The position numbers and the translations under genes are program-made. A DNA stretch of 64,000 nucleotides from positions 7,538 through 71,537 of the forward strand of contig DDRS01000032.1 in the NCBI GenBank assembly GCA_002343685.1, given 5' to 3'. This document shows positions 20,039-29,409 of the stretch, piece after piece. The notes under the pieces were generated by a model, which was given only the letters and a program-made list of their open reading frames with translations, searched no databases and was not told the DNA's origin. Numbering within the stretch: position 1 is the stretch's first letter; every line of letters begins with the position of its first letter. The DNA comes from Thiobacillus denitrificans. Its GTDB lineage: Bacteria; Pseudomonadota; Gammaproteobacteria; Burkholderiales; Thiobacillaceae.

Positions 20039-20093
20039 GGGCGCACCCCCAATGCGGATTTTGAAAATTCCGCGATGCCTAAGTCTTGCGCCC
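20039..20093. repeat. Nested imperfect inverted repeat between retron RT and GIY-YIG-like gene
   Basis: The outer arms GGGCGCA (20039-20045) and TGCGCCC (20087-20093) enclose an inner hairpin with GCGGA (20054-20058) and TCCGC (20069-20073) around a T/A-rich loop. A further CGCCC-TTA-GGGCG hairpin overlaps the left arm. It may be a terminator for the reverse transcriptase transcript, a leader structure for the next gene, or an independent small RNA. Confidence 0.5.
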
Positions 20094-20163
20094 CTTGGAC
20101 TTGTGTCAATAACTGTACCCAATTGACTACTGGTCAGATGCAAGCATATGAAACGAACCATAC

Positions 20164-21111
20164 TCAAAGCTCTTCTGAGTCCAAGTCGAAGGGCAAATCC
20201 AATTTCCGAAACACTTCTCTACCATGTTGCCTTAGCAAGGTATTGATAAAGCTTTTCTCAATCGACCATGCAAAAGCGAGTTCTCCACGGAGTTTGGGAA
20301 CATCGTCAATGTCAAGCCGAGCTTGCGAAAATCTATATAGTTCGGAGCGCAGCCGGCGTTTTTTGTCCCTTCCAAGTGAAACAGCGCCTTCTGGTGTCAA
20401 TACCAGACCGACGAGAACACGTTTAAAAGCCTTTGAAGTCGAAACGGTTTTCGAAGAATTTATTACCAACTTTGGATATTCGAGACTTTCACACACAGCT
20501 TGAACTTGCTTAGAAATTTCAGACAACACTTCCTTCTTATTTGTCGAAAATGCTAAGTCATCCGCATATCTCGTATAGGCAACTCTATGGGTCCTGCATA
20601 GCTGAACAATTTTTTTATCGAACTTATATAGGAGTACATTTGATAAAAGTGGCGAGGTAGGAGCTCCAATTGAAAGGCACAAATCACCATTTACCTTGTT
20701 TCTCCAGCAAACCAATAGGCTAACCAAACGCGCATCATTGGCCGACATTTTTGCCACCTCGACGAGATACCTCCGGACATCAGAAACTGAGATCGAGGGA
20801 AAGAAATTCGAGAAATCCAATTTCAACAGAAATCTATTTTTCGCATGGACAGCAGCATGGTCCGCGATCGATCTGCCTTCACGATAAGCCATCGCGACCT
20901 TGTGCACAGGCAAGGTCGCGAGAACGTTAGCAATTAACCAACGTTGAATAACTTTTACTTCTGGCGAGGGTTGTGCAATTGTGCGGTATTGATTCGGCTG
21001 TCGCTTCGGGATTCGATAAACCTTGTATCTGTACTGCGCAGTTGAGATGACATCGCGCAATTCATCAGCAGAAAAAGGCAATTCCTTTAGCATTTTCTCG
21101 AGGAGGCTCAT
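20164..21111 (-). CDS. Retron reverse transcriptase
   Basis: The 315-aa protein contains the reverse transcriptase blocks in order: QPSPEVKVIQRWLIANVL, FLLKLDFSNFFPSI (first catalytic Asp), GAPTSPLLSNVLLY, and YTRYADDLAFS with the YADD active site. These are followed by a retron-type thumb, VLTPEGAVSLGRDKKRRLR. The retron NAXXH position reads HAAVH. Size and the adjoining structured RNA distinguish it from group II intron or DGR enzymes. Its start overlaps the effector stop by four bases. It should copy the msd part of the upstream RNA into branched msDNA. Confidence 0.93.
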   Translation of the reverse strand: MSLLEKMLKELPFSADELRDVISTAQYRYKVYRIPKRQPNQYRTIAQPSPEVKVIQRWLIANVLATLPVHKVAMAYREGRSIADHAAVHAKNRFLLKLDFSNFFPSISVSDVRRYLVEVAKMSANDARLVSLLVCWRNKVNGDLCLSIGAPTSPLLSNVLLYKFDKKIVQLCRTHRVAYTRYADDLAFSTNKKEVLSEISKQVQAVCESLEYPKLVINSSKTVSTSKAFKRVLVGLVLTPEGAVSLGRDKKRRLRSELYRFSQARLDIDDVPKLRGELAFAWSIEKSFINTLLRQHGREVFRKLDLPFDLDSEEL

Positions 21112-22046
21112 GCCACACCCCCATCCTTGATTACTAATTCATGTACATTTTTTCGAAATTGATCCTTTTGAATCTCCCCCCATATTAGAGCTTTGGCTTT
21201 TCCCCTGTTAAAAGCCCGGGCTCCTGTTTTTGATGTGTAGTCGACATACATCTTCCTAAATTTACCAGGCAAAAAATACTCGTTATTGCCATATGGCTTA
21301 CGAATAATTAACCCGACTTTCTCAAGCACATACAGAATCTGATTCAATCGTGGAAAGCTCATCTGTTTTCCAAAATGAGCCATCAAAATTTGAAGTTCAG
21401 AGATCTGGATTACTGAGAAAAGATTGACCAGATCGAGAATTAGTAAGATTTGATGCTGAATATTTTCGCTCTTGAAGCCTTCACTGCTGTTTGGTCGCCC
21501 CCTTTTCAGATCCAGCGTATTAACGACGACAGGAATGTGTGGGCCAAATTGATCAGGCTTTACGTTAGGAATCACGCATACGCTATGCGGATACTTCTGC
21601 GTTTCTTTTATGCTGCGTATCGGCCCCAAACTTATAAATGATTTTTTTGGGTGATGGTTATCTGTAACGACGACAATTAGACGTTCTCCGAGTGAAGAAA
21701 TTTGAGAAAACGCTCCAAGCTCCGCGATTGCACCTGGCGATTCAAGGAAGACCAGCACAGCGCTGGTTAAATACCCCAAGTCCATCTCGAATAAGAGAAG
21801 GTCAGAATACGTATCGAAATCGCTCCAATCGTCGTAGTTTTCAGGCAGCAGCAACAGCTCTTTGAGTTCCGGACGATGCTCTAATATCCACCGATGGAAA
21901 GCATCCCTTTGACTCTTTGGCTTTGATTGTCTTTTCTTTAGGGGAACAGGCCCACCGAATATTGCGATGAACTCTGGAAAAGAAACGACAGTCGCCTTAT
22001 TGGGGTCGACTGTCTGGATGAAAGAATTTATCGTTTTTAGTGTCAT
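21108..22046 (-). CDS. Retron effector, nucleoside deoxyribosyltransferase-like plus winged helix (Eco1/St85 type)
   Basis: The 312-aa protein has an N-terminal NDT-like domain with the key motif LVFLESPGAIAELGAF, followed by RLIVVVTDNHH and a C-terminal winged-helix-like region (ISELQILMAHFGKQMSFPRLN). This architecture matches the toxic effector of retron Eco1 (Ec86) and St85, in which msDNA and RT hold the effector inactive until phage attack. It sits between the msr-msd RNA and the RT in the expected order and is coupled to the RT by ATGA. Low GC agrees with horizontal origin. Confidence 0.88.
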   Translation of the reverse strand: MTLKTINSFIQTVDPNKATVVSFPEFIAIFGGPVPLKKRQSKPKSQRDAFHRWILEHRPELKELLLLPENYDDWSDFDTYSDLLLFEMDLGYLTSAVLVFLESPGAIAELGAFSQISSLGERLIVVVTDNHHPKKSFISLGPIRSIKETQKYPHSVCVIPNVKPDQFGPHIPVVVNTLDLKRGRPNSSEGFKSENIQHQILLILDLVNLFSVIQISELQILMAHFGKQMSFPRLNQILYVLEKVGLIIRKPYGNNEYFLPGKFRKMYVDYTSKTGARAFNRGKAKALIWGEIQKDQFRKNVHELVIKDGGVA

Positions 22047-22049
22047 AGG

Positions 22050-22231
22050 TAGGCTCAGCTACCTTAAATTACAGGCACGAAGACGGACACGCGCCCAAGG
22101 GAGCGACTCCGGAGCGGATTGGGCGCGTGGCCGTCTTCGTGCCGTCGATGTCGCTCAATCAATTGCTGTCTGGCGATACGCCCGACAATGGCATGTTAGA
22201 AAACTAACCACCACAATCGCGTAACTGAGTT
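22050..22231 (-). ncRNA. Retron msr-msd non-coding RNA
   Basis: Read on the minus strand, the a1 repeat CTCAGTTAC (22229-22221) pairs with a2 GTAGCTGAG (22062-22054), with one G-U. Between them are two msr hairpins, GTTAG-TTTT-CTAAC (22208-22195) and a TGTC/GGCG stem with its complement (22187-22167). A long msd hairpin follows with two 25-nt arms (22143-22119 and 22098-22074) differing at one position and a 20-nt loop. The order promoter, a1, msr, msd, a2, effector, RT is that of Eco1-type retrons. The branching guanosine could not be fixed by eye. Confidence 0.88.
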
Positions 22232-22237
22232 AAAGGC

Positions 22238-22266
22238 ATTATGTGATTGTTGGCCATGGATGGCAA
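22238..22266 (-). promoter_or_regulatory. Retron promoter
   Basis: On the minus strand TTGCCA (22266-22261) and CATAAT (22243-22238) are separated by exactly 17 bases, each matching five of six consensus positions. The predicted start, about 22231, falls just before the a1 repeat. Confidence 0.75.
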
Positions 22267-22412
22267 TGGATGCCGTTAGACAGACGCCGATCTGGCCAGC
22301 GCGGCTGTTCGTGTAACTCCAGCAGAATTATGGGGTACGCCTATCCACAGAAGGCTGGCAATTTCTGCATACGATAACCAGGATTGTGTGCAGCTATATA
22401 ACTTGCAACGCC

Positions 22413-24707
22413 TCAGTCGGCGTAAGTGGCTGCCGATTCCGAAACGTTCACACCCGCCCGCAGCAACGCCTGGAATTCCTCTGCGGGCAACGGACGACTG
22501 AAAAGATAGCCTTGCCCCATGTGGCAGCCGGCTTTTTCCAGCGCCTGCTTCTGTTCTTCCGTCTCGATGCCTTCGGCGATCGTGTCTTTGTCGAGGGCGT
22601 GGGCCAGGGCGATGATGGAGCGGACGATCGCGCTGTCTTCCGATTCGTCGACCACACCGTCGACGAAGTTCTTGTCGATCTTGATCGTGTCGGCGGGAAG
22701 CCGTTTCAGATAGCTCAGCGACGAGTAGCCCGTTCCGAAGTCGTCGATGGCGATACGGACGCCGATGCGCTTGAGAGCACCGAGCACCTCGACGCTGGAC
22801 TCGGCGTCGAGCATCGCGGCGCCTTCGGTGATTTCCAGCTCCAGGCGCGACGGCGGCAGGTGGCAGCCGCCGATGACGGAGGTGACCTTGCCCAGCAGGT
22901 CCGGATCCTGGAACTGGCGTGTGGAAAGATTAACCGCCATGCTCAGATCGAATCCCTGGTCGAGCCAGGCCTTGGCCTGCGCGCAGGCGGTTTTCAATAC
23001 CCATTCGCCCAGCGGCAGGATGAGCCCGGACTCCTCGGCGACCGGGATGAACTGGGCGGGATGGTGTTCGACGCCGTCGGTGTCGCGCCAGCGCAGCAAG
23101 GCTTCGGCGCAGATGATGCGGCCCGATTCCAGGTCGACGATCGGCTGGTAGTGGAGCCTGAACTGCTGTTTGACCAGCGCGTCGCGCATTTTCGCTTCGA
23201 GCGTCAGCCGCTGCTGCAGCCGTTCGCCGAGGCCCGCCTCGAAGCAGGCAAAGCCGCTGCGGCCCAGGCGCTTCGCTTCGTACATGGCCGTGTCGGCGTG
23301 CTTGAGCAAAGTTTCGCGGTCGGTGCCATGGTCGGGGAAGAAGGCCAGGCCGATGCTGCAGGACATTTTCAATCGATGCTGGGCCACCTGGAACGGCGCT
23401 TCGAATACCACGATCAGGCGTTGCGCCGTCCGCGCGGCGGCGGCGGGTGGGCAGTCGGGCAGGATGATCAGGAACTCGTCGCCGCCCAGGCGCGCCAGCA
23501 TGTCGTGATGGCGCAGCGTGGCGGCCGTCCGTTTGCCGACTTCGGCCAGGAGCTGGTCGCCGATGCCGTGTCCGAGCGTGTCGTTGATGTCCTTGAAGCG
23601 ATCGAGATCGAAAAACATGATCGAGAAGGGGCGGCCGCTCGCCTTGGCGGCCCGGATCTGGTGTTCCAGAAGCTCTTCCGCGCCTGCGCGGTTGGTGAGC
23701 CCCGTCAGCGAATCGCGCCGGGCCTGGCTCAGGAGTTCGTCGCTGTGTTGCCGCTCGTGGATCCTGACCCAGTAGGAAATGGCGCCGAAGATGGCCACGA
23801 AGACCAGGAATATGCCGAGGACCGGGCTGTTGTGTTCCCACCATTTGTTCCAGATATGGCCGTAGGGAATCGACACATAGGCATACATGGGCAGGGTGGC
23901 GAGGTGGCTGTAGGCGCCCAGCCGTTGCTGCTCCGTGTACATCCAGGGCGAAAAGCCGGTGAAATAGCCGTTACGCAGGCCGGGCTGCGCGCGGATCGTC
24001 TGGATCAGCGGGCCGTTCAGGGGGCGGCCGTAGACTTTGTCGGGGCTGTCCACGGGCCAGCGCGCCTGCTGGAACCCGTCCTCGCGCAGGATGCCGACCA
24101 GGCTATTCGGCGGCAACGACATGTTGCGCAGGAAATGCATGCCCGTTCCCAGGGGGATGGCTGCCTGGATCATGAACAGGGCCTGCCCTTGTTCGTTCCG
24201 CATGGTGTAGCGGAACGGAAAGCGCCACTCACGGAGGACCTGGCCGTATTCGGGGCGACCGATCGTATACAGCCCGGGGTCGTCCAGCGCGGCCTGGAAG
24301 GGGGCCATGTAATCCGTCGTGTGCCGGTAGTCCGGCAGCGGGGCGCCAGGCGGCAAGGCCGTATTGATCAACATCCGCCCGCCCGTGTCGAGGACCGCCA
24401 TGGCGGCGACCTGGGGATAGCGCTTCTGGAATTTTTCCAGGGCGGCGCGGGCCGCCTCGGGATGGTTGACGACATCGATCTGCTGCAGCAATTGGCCGAG
24501 CGGATCGAGGCCATGGCCCAGGTCGTCGAAAAAGGCCTGGGTCGCAGACGCCAGGAATCCGGAAAAAATGGACAGGTTCTCCCGTTCGTCCGCCTGCTCC
24601 CGGTCCCAGCTGATGATGCCGAGCGCCACGAAGCCTAGCAGCCCCGCAGCCACGAATGCGTAGAAAGCGCGCCGCAAGAGACGGGAAAAAGGGGAACGTG
24701 AAGGCAT
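22413..24707 (-). CDS. Membrane-bound GGDEF-EAL protein with periplasmic sensor domain
   Basis: The ~764-aa protein has an N-terminal membrane segment (YAFVAAGLLGFVALGIISW), a ~270-residue periplasmic region of Cache-like character, and a second membrane segment (VLGIFLVFVAIFGAISYWV). A GGDEF domain with intact LGGDEFLIIL and FDLDRFKDINDTLGH follows, then an EAL domain with intact CAEALLRW, FGTGYSSL and KIDKNFV. Both cyclic-di-GMP synthesis and hydrolysis are possible from motif integrity. The start at 24707 is chosen because it places the first membrane helix near the N-terminus; longer forms up to 24878 are open but lack a ribosome site. It flanks the retron island on the side away from the tRNA. 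Confidence 0.88.
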   Translation of the reverse strand: MPSRSPFSRLLRRAFYAFVAAGLLGFVALGIISWDREQADERENLSIFSGFLASATQAFFDDLGHGLDPLGQLLQQIDVVNHPEAARAALEKFQKRYPQVAAMAVLDTGGRMLINTALPPGAPLPDYRHTTDYMAPFQAALDDPGLYTIGRPEYGQVLREWRFPFRYTMRNEQGQALFMIQAAIPLGTGMHFLRNMSLPPNSLVGILREDGFQQARWPVDSPDKVYGRPLNGPLIQTIRAQPGLRNGYFTGFSPWMYTEQQRLGAYSHLATLPMYAYVSIPYGHIWNKWWEHNSPVLGIFLVFVAIFGAISYWVRIHERQHSDELLSQARRDSLTGLTNRAGAEELLEHQIRAAKASGRPFSIMFFDLDRFKDINDTLGHGIGDQLLAEVGKRTAATLRHHDMLARLGGDEFLIILPDCPPAAAARTAQRLIVVFEAPFQVAQHRLKMSCSIGLAFFPDHGTDRETLLKHADTAMYEAKRLGRSGFACFEAGLGERLQQRLTLEAKMRDALVKQQFRLHYQPIVDLESGRIICAEALLRWRDTDGVEHHPAQFIPVAEESGLILPLGEWVLKTACAQAKAWLDQGFDLSMAVNLSTRQFQDPDLLGKVTSVIGGCHLPPSRLELEITEGAAMLDAESSVEVLGALKRIGVRIAIDDFGTGYSSLSYLKRLPADTIKIDKNFVDGVVDESEDSAIVRSIIALAHALDKDTIAEGIETEEQKQALEKAGCHMGQGYLFSRPLPAEEFQALLRAGVNVSESAATYAD

Positions 24708-24977
24708 CCTCGATACGGAGTTCGTTGTTTTGCCGAGTAAGGCTATAGCGGCAGGCCTGGCCAAGTGTTTAGGCCGAAAACGCAATGGCCGCCCATCCGC
24801 CGTCATTTTTCGGGTACCGGCCAGCCGATAGCGGCGCCCATGCCGCCTCGGATAGGGCGATTCCGACCGGCTTTTCATGATCTAGAATCGATGGGTATCG
24901 CTTCCGCATAGGGTCTGCCGTTCCGGTCATCCGGGACGCCGTGGCCGGCTTCATCCATCTCCTGAGGAGTCCTACCC

Positions 24978-25436
24978 ATGATCAAACTCGACGTGAATGG
25001 CAAACAGCATCAGCTCGATGTGGCGCCCGACACCCCGCTGCTGTGGGCGCTACGCGACACGCTGCACCTGACCGGCACCAAATACGGCTGCGGCCAGGCG
25101 CTCTGCGGCGCCTGCACGGTGCAGGTGGATGGCGCGCCGACGCGATCCTGCGTGACCCCGGTGTCGGCGGTGGCCGGCCGCAAGATCACCACCATCGAGG
25201 CGGTGAACACCGACCGCGTCGGTAAGGCGGTGCAGGACGCGTGGCGCAAGCTCGACGTGGTCCAGTGCGGCTACTGCCAGTCCGGCCAGATCATGAGCGC
25301 GGTGTCGCTGCTGCGCCAGAACCGCACGCCCAGCAATGACGACATCGACAACGCCATGTCCGGCAACCTGTGCCGCTGTGCGACCTATGTCCGCATCCGG
25401 GCGGCCATCCACGAAGCCGCCAAGACCCTCGCCTAG
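24978..25436 (+). CDS. Molybdenum hydroxylase 2Fe-2S small subunit (IorA-like)
   Basis: The 152-aa protein contains the plant-type ferredoxin cluster [15 protein letters not shown] and the all-helical second cluster domain with [16 protein letters not shown] and [13 protein letters not shown], which together bind two 2Fe-2S centres. It passes electrons from the molybdopterin subunit encoded 11 bases downstream. The start follows GAGGAGT. Separate FAD subunit genes are absent, as in isoquinoline 1-oxidoreductase and related aldehyde dehydrogenases. Confidence 0.93.
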   Translation: MIKLDVNGKQHQLDVAPDTPLLWALRDTLHLTGTKYGCGQALCGACTVQVDGAPTRSCVTPVSAVAGRKITTIEAVNTDRVGKAVQDAWRKLDVVQCGYCQSGQIMSAVSLLRQNRTPSNDDIDNAMSGNLCRCATYVRIRAAIHEAAKTLA

Positions 25437-25447
25437 GAGACGCCGCG

Positions 25448-27646
25448 ATGAACACGATCGAAAACCTCAGCCGCCGCCGTTTCCTGCAGGGCAGCGCCGG
25501 CCTCACGCTCGGCTTCTGCCTGCCCGCCCTCGCCGCCCCGGTCGCCGGTCCCGGCAAAGCCGGGGTAGGGGTGGTCGGGCCGATCCATTTCGAGCCCAAT
25601 GCCTTCCTCCGCATCGGCACCGACAACACCGTGACGGTGTTGTCCAAGCATCTGGAAATGGGCCAGGGCACCTACACCGGGCTCGCCACCATCCTCGCGG
25701 ACGAGCTGGACGCGGACTGGAACACGGTACGCGTCGAAGGGGCGCCGGCCGACGCCAAGCGCTACAACAACCTGTTCTGGGGCCCGGCGCAGGGCACCGG
25801 CGGCAGCACCGCGATGGCCAATTCCTGGGAGCAGATGCGCCGCGCAGGCGCGGCCGGGCGCGCCATGCTGGTCAGCGCGGCAGCCATCAAATGGAACGTG
25901 CCTGCCGCCGAGATCACGGTGCGCGACGGCGTGGTCAGCCATGCGCAGTCGAAGCGCCGCGCCCGCTTCGGCGAACTGGCCGTGGACGCGGCAACCCTGC
26001 CCGTACCCACCGAGCTGAAGCTGAAGGACCCGAAGGATTTCCGCCTGATCGGCAAGCAGGCAAAACGCAAGGACAGTGCCGACAAGACCAACGGCCAGGC
26101 CCGTTTCACCCAGGACGTGCAGTTGCCGGGCATGCTGGTCGCGGTGGTGGCCCACCCGCCCCGCTTCGGCGCCACGGTCAAATCCTTCGACGCCCGCCGC
26201 GCCAAGGCGGTAAAAGGCGTGGTGGACGTGGTGCAGATCCCGCAGGGGGTGGCCGTGCTGGCGAGCGATACCTGGAGCGCGAAGAAGGGACGCGACGCCC
26301 TTTCGGTGAGCTGGGACGAAAGCCAGGCCTTCACGCTCGGCAGCGAGGAGATTTTCGCCCGCTACCGGGAGCTGGCGAAGACGCCGGGGCTGGTCGCGCA
26401 CCAGAGCGGCGACGCGGACCAGGCCTTCGGCAAGGCCGCCCGCGTGGTTCGCGCGAGCTACGATTTCCCCTATCTGGCGCACGCCGCCATGGAGCCGATG
26501 AACTGCGTGATCCGGCTCGGCAGCGACGGCTGCGAGGTCTGGAACGGCGAGCAGATGCAGACCGGCGACCAGTACGCCCTGGCCGGCCTGTTCGGCCTCA
26601 AGCCGGAACAGGTGACCATCCACATGCTGTATGCCGGCGGCAGCTTCGGCCGGCGCGCCAGCAGCCACTCGGATTACGTGCTGGAGGCCGCCCAGATCGT
26701 CAAGGCGATCAACGGCCGCGCACCGGTGAAACTGGTGTGGATGCGCGAGGACGACATGCGCGCGGGCTACTATCGGCCGCTGTTCCACCATGCGCTGGAG
26801 GCGGCGCTGGACGACAAGGGCCGGCTCACCGGCTGGCGCCATCGCCTGGTGGGCCAGTCCATCGTGGCCGGCACGGCGTTCGAGAAGAACCTGGTCAAGG
26901 ACGGCATCGACCAGGTGTCGGTGGAGGGCGCCGCCAACCTGCCCTACGCCATTCCCAACATGAAGGTGGACCTCCACACCCCGAAGGACATCCCGGTGCC
27001 GGTGCTGTGGTGGCGTTCGGTCGGTTCCTCGCACACCGCCTACTCCACCGAGACTTTCCTCGACCAGGTGGCCGGGGCCATGGGCAAGGACCCGGTGGCG
27101 CTGCGGCTGGCGTTGCTGTCCGGCCATCCGCGCCATGCCGGCGTGCTGAAGCTCGCGGCCGAGAAGGCCGGCTGGGGCACGCTCAAGGCCGGCAAGCCGG
27201 GCGAGCGCCGCGGCCGCGGCGTGGCGGTGCATGAATCGTTCAATTCCTATGTTGCGCAGGTGGCCGAAGTGACGGTCGCCAAGGACGGCAGCATCAAGGT
27301 CGACCGCATCGTCTGCGCGGTCGATTGCGGCATCGCCATCAACCCGGACAACGTCCGCGCGCAGGTGCAGGGCGCCATCGGCTTTGCCCTGTCCGCCGCG
27401 CTGCACGGCGAGATCACGCTCAAGGAAGGCCGCGTGGAGCAGGGCAACTTCGACGGTTATCCGCCGTTGCGCATCCACGAAATGCCGGTGGTGGAGGTGC
27501 ATATCGTGCCGTCGGCCGCCGCGCCGAGCGGCATCGGCGAGCCCGGCGTGCCGCCCGCGGCGCCGGCCGTGGCCAATGCCATCGCCGCCGCCACCGGCAA
27601 GCATCTCACGCGCATGCCGTTCAACCCCGCCGAACTGGCCGCCTGA
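25448..27646 (+). CDS. Molybdenum hydroxylase large subunit, isoquinoline 1-oxidoreductase beta / aldehyde dehydrogenase type
   Basis: The 732-aa protein starts with a twin-arginine-like signal, [20 protein letters not shown], suggesting export of the folded cofactor-bearing enzyme. Molybdopterin-binding segments include [33 protein letters not shown] and, near the C-terminus, [18 protein letters not shown], whose Glu is the likely catalytic base. It oxidises an aldehyde or N-heteroaromatic substrate; the exact substrate cannot be read from sequence. Its operon partners XdhC and a MocA-like cytidylyltransferase supply the matured cofactor. Confidence 0.92.
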   Translation: MNTIENLSRRRFLQGSAGLTLGFCLPALAAPVAGPGKAGVGVVGPIHFEPNAFLRIGTDNTVTVLSKHLEMGQGTYTGLATILADELDADWNTVRVEGAPADAKRYNNLFWGPAQGTGGSTAMANSWEQMRRAGAAGRAMLVSAAAIKWNVPAAEITVRDGVVSHAQSKRRARFGELAVDAATLPVPTELKLKDPKDFRLIGKQAKRKDSADKTNGQARFTQDVQLPGMLVAVVAHPPRFGATVKSFDARRAKAVKGVVDVVQIPQGVAVLASDTWSAKKGRDALSVSWDESQAFTLGSEEIFARYRELAKTPGLVAHQSGDADQAFGKAARVVRASYDFPYLAHAAMEPMNCVIRLGSDGCEVWNGEQMQTGDQYALAGLFGLKPEQVTIHMLYAGGSFGRRASSHSDYVLEAAQIVKAINGRAPVKLVWMREDDMRAGYYRPLFHHALEAALDDKGRLTGWRHRLVGQSIVAGTAFEKNLVKDGIDQVSVEGAANLPYAIPNMKVDLHTPKDIPVPVLWWRSVGSSHTAYSTETFLDQVAGAMGKDPVALRLALLSGHPRHAGVLKLAAEKAGWGTLKAGKPGERRGRGVAVHESFNSYVAQVAEVTVAKDGSIKVDRIVCAVDCGIAINPDNVRAQVQGAIGFALSAALHGEITLKEGRVEQGNFDGYPPLRIHEMPVVEVHIVPSAAAPSGIGEPGVPPAAPAVANAIAAATGKHLTRMPFNPAELAA

Positions 27647-27648
27647 GC

Positions 27649-28653
27649 ATGGACAGCCAGGACAGCGAGGTGCTGGCGGCGGTCCGCAACTGGGCGGCCG
27701 GGGGACACCGTTTCGTTCTCGTCACCGTGGCCCGCACCTGGGGCTCGGCGCCGCGCCCCCCGGGCGCCTGGATGGCCTTGCGCGATGACGGCCGGGTGCA
27801 GGGCTCGGTATCCGGCGGCTGCATCGAGGACGACCTGATCGCCCGCATGGCAGCCGGCGAATTTCACGGCGTGCAGCCTTTCGTCCAGCGTTATGGCGTC
27901 ACCCCGGACGAGGCGCGCCGCTTCGGCCTGCCCTGCGGCGGCGTCGTGGAGCTGGTGGTCGAACCGGCACCCGATGCGGCCGCGCTGGACGACCTCGCCC
28001 GGCGCATCGCCGCCGGCCAGCTGGCGTTGCGCAGCATCGACCTCGACAGCGGCGCGGCAACGGTCCGCGACGGCTGCCGCAGCGACCAGCTCAGTTGGGA
28101 TGGGCGTTGCCTGACCACCCTGCACGGCCCCGCCTGGCGCCTGTTGATCATCGGCGCCGGCCAGATTTCGCGCTATCTCGCCTCGATGGCCCAGGCCCTG
28201 GACTACCAGGTGCTGATCTGCGATCCGCGGGTCGAGTACAGCGCCGGCTGGGATGTCCCGGGCGCCGCCCTGGTGCCGGGCATGCCGGACAACGCGGTAG
28301 TCGAACTGGCCCTCGATCCCCGCAGCGCCGTGGTCGCCCTGACCCACGACCCCAAGCTGGACGACATGGCGCTGCTGGAAGCGCTCAAGTCGCCGGCCTT
28401 CTACGTCGGCGCGCTCGGCTCGCGCGCCAACAACGCCCGGCGCCGCGAACGGCTGCTGCAGCATTTCGACCTGTCCGAGGCCGAGGTGGCGCGGCTTCAC
28501 GGACCGGTCGGCCTGCCCATCGGCAGCCGCACGCCGCCGGAAATCGCCGTCTCCATCCTCGCCGAGATCACGGCGACCAAGAACGGCCTCCCGCCCTTCG
28601 CGGCAATGGAACGGCTGCCCGCAGCGGACCGTTCCGGCTGCCGCATCGATTAA
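27649..28653 (+). CDS. xdhC: XdhC/CoxI-family molybdenum cofactor maturation protein
   Basis: The 334-aa protein has an N-terminal XdhC/CoxI domain ([46 protein letters not shown]) and a C-terminal Rossmann domain beginning [17 protein letters not shown], then [16 protein letters not shown] and [16 protein letters not shown]. XdhC proteins hold sulfurated molybdenum cofactor and insert it into xanthine-dehydrogenase-type enzymes. It begins two bases after the large-subunit stop, so the enzyme and its chaperone are co-translated. Confidence 0.92.
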   Translation: MDSQDSEVLAAVRNWAAGGHRFVLVTVARTWGSAPRPPGAWMALRDDGRVQGSVSGGCIEDDLIARMAAGEFHGVQPFVQRYGVTPDEARRFGLPCGGVVELVVEPAPDAAALDDLARRIAAGQLALRSIDLDSGAATVRDGCRSDQLSWDGRCLTTLHGPAWRLLIIGAGQISRYLASMAQALDYQVLICDPRVEYSAGWDVPGAALVPGMPDNAVVELALDPRSAVVALTHDPKLDDMALLEALKSPAFYVGALGSRANNARRRERLLQHFDLSEAEVARLHGPVGLPIGSRTPPEIAVSILAEITATKNGLPPFAAMERLPAADRSGCRID

Positions 28654-28658
28654 CCCGC

Positions 28659-29267
28659 ATGACGCCAGGCCCCATCGTCGGCATTCTCCTGGCTGCCGGC
28701 AACGGCAGCCGCTTCGGCAGCGACAAACTGCTGCATCCCCTGGCCGACGGCATGCCCATGGGGCTGGCCGCCGCCCGCCGGCTGCGCCCGGCCTGCGATC
28801 GCGTCCTCGCCGTGGTGCGTCCGGACAGCGCGGTATTGGCGGCGCAGCTGGCCGCAGCAGGGTTCGAACTGGTCGTCAGCGCAGCGTCCCTCCAGGGTAT
28901 GGGCCACAGCCTGGCAGCGGGCGTCCGCGCCGCGCCGGATGCCGGCGGCTGGCTCGTCGCCCTGGCGGACATGCCCTTCATCGCCCCCGCCAGCTACGGC
29001 CGCGTGGCGGCGGCCCTGCGCGAGGGCGGCAGCATCGTGGTCCCCGAGTACCGGGGGCGCCGGGGCCATCCGGTGGGCTTCGCCCGGCAATGGGGTGAAC
29101 CGCTCTCGGCCCTGGCCGGCGACGAAGGGGCACGGCGGATCGTCGCGGCCTTTCCCGGCGCGATCGTGCGCTGCGACGTGGACGACCCCGGCATCGTGCG
29201 GGACGTGGATCGAGCGGCCGACCTGATGGATCGTCCCCCAGGCGCGACGCCGGCACCGTATCCGTGA
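28659..29267 (+). CDS. MocA/MobA-like nucleotidyltransferase for molybdenum cofactor
   Basis: The 202-aa enzyme carries the nucleotidyltransferase loop [20 protein letters not shown], then [16 protein letters not shown] with the metal-binding Asp and [15 protein letters not shown], typical of MocA-type CTP:molybdopterin cytidylyltransferases. The product, molybdopterin cytosine dinucleotide, is the cofactor form used by bacterial two- and three-subunit hydroxylases. It is the last gene of the four-gene operon, five bases after xdhC. Confidence 0.9.
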   Translation: MTPGPIVGILLAAGNGSRFGSDKLLHPLADGMPMGLAAARRLRPACDRVLAVVRPDSAVLAAQLAAAGFELVVSAASLQGMGHSLAAGVRAAPDAGGWLVALADMPFIAPASYGRVAAALREGGSIVVPEYRGRRGHPVGFARQWGEPLSALAGDEGARRIVAAFPGAIVRCDVDDPGIVRDVDRAADLMDRPPGATPAPYP

Positions 29268-29409
29268 CGCATCGCGGGCTTCCCGTTTTGAAACGTTATG
29301 CCGCCGCCGAAGTCTGTGTTGTATCGGGCAACAGGCCCGATCACACGTGCATCCCGGCCAACCCATGGAGCTGGCTTGATGCTGGCCCCACATCGAAGGA
29401 GAAGAATTC

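Noticed and set aside
20104..20109. TTGACA on the minus strand before the GIY-YIG-like gene
   Set aside because: The hexamer at 17-base spacing is AGACTT, which is not a credible -10.
29369..29386. Possible sigma-54 promoter before the Ala/Lys-rich gene
   Set aside because: GG and GC phasing is present, but both boxes (TGGCTTG and TGGC) deviate too far from consensus.
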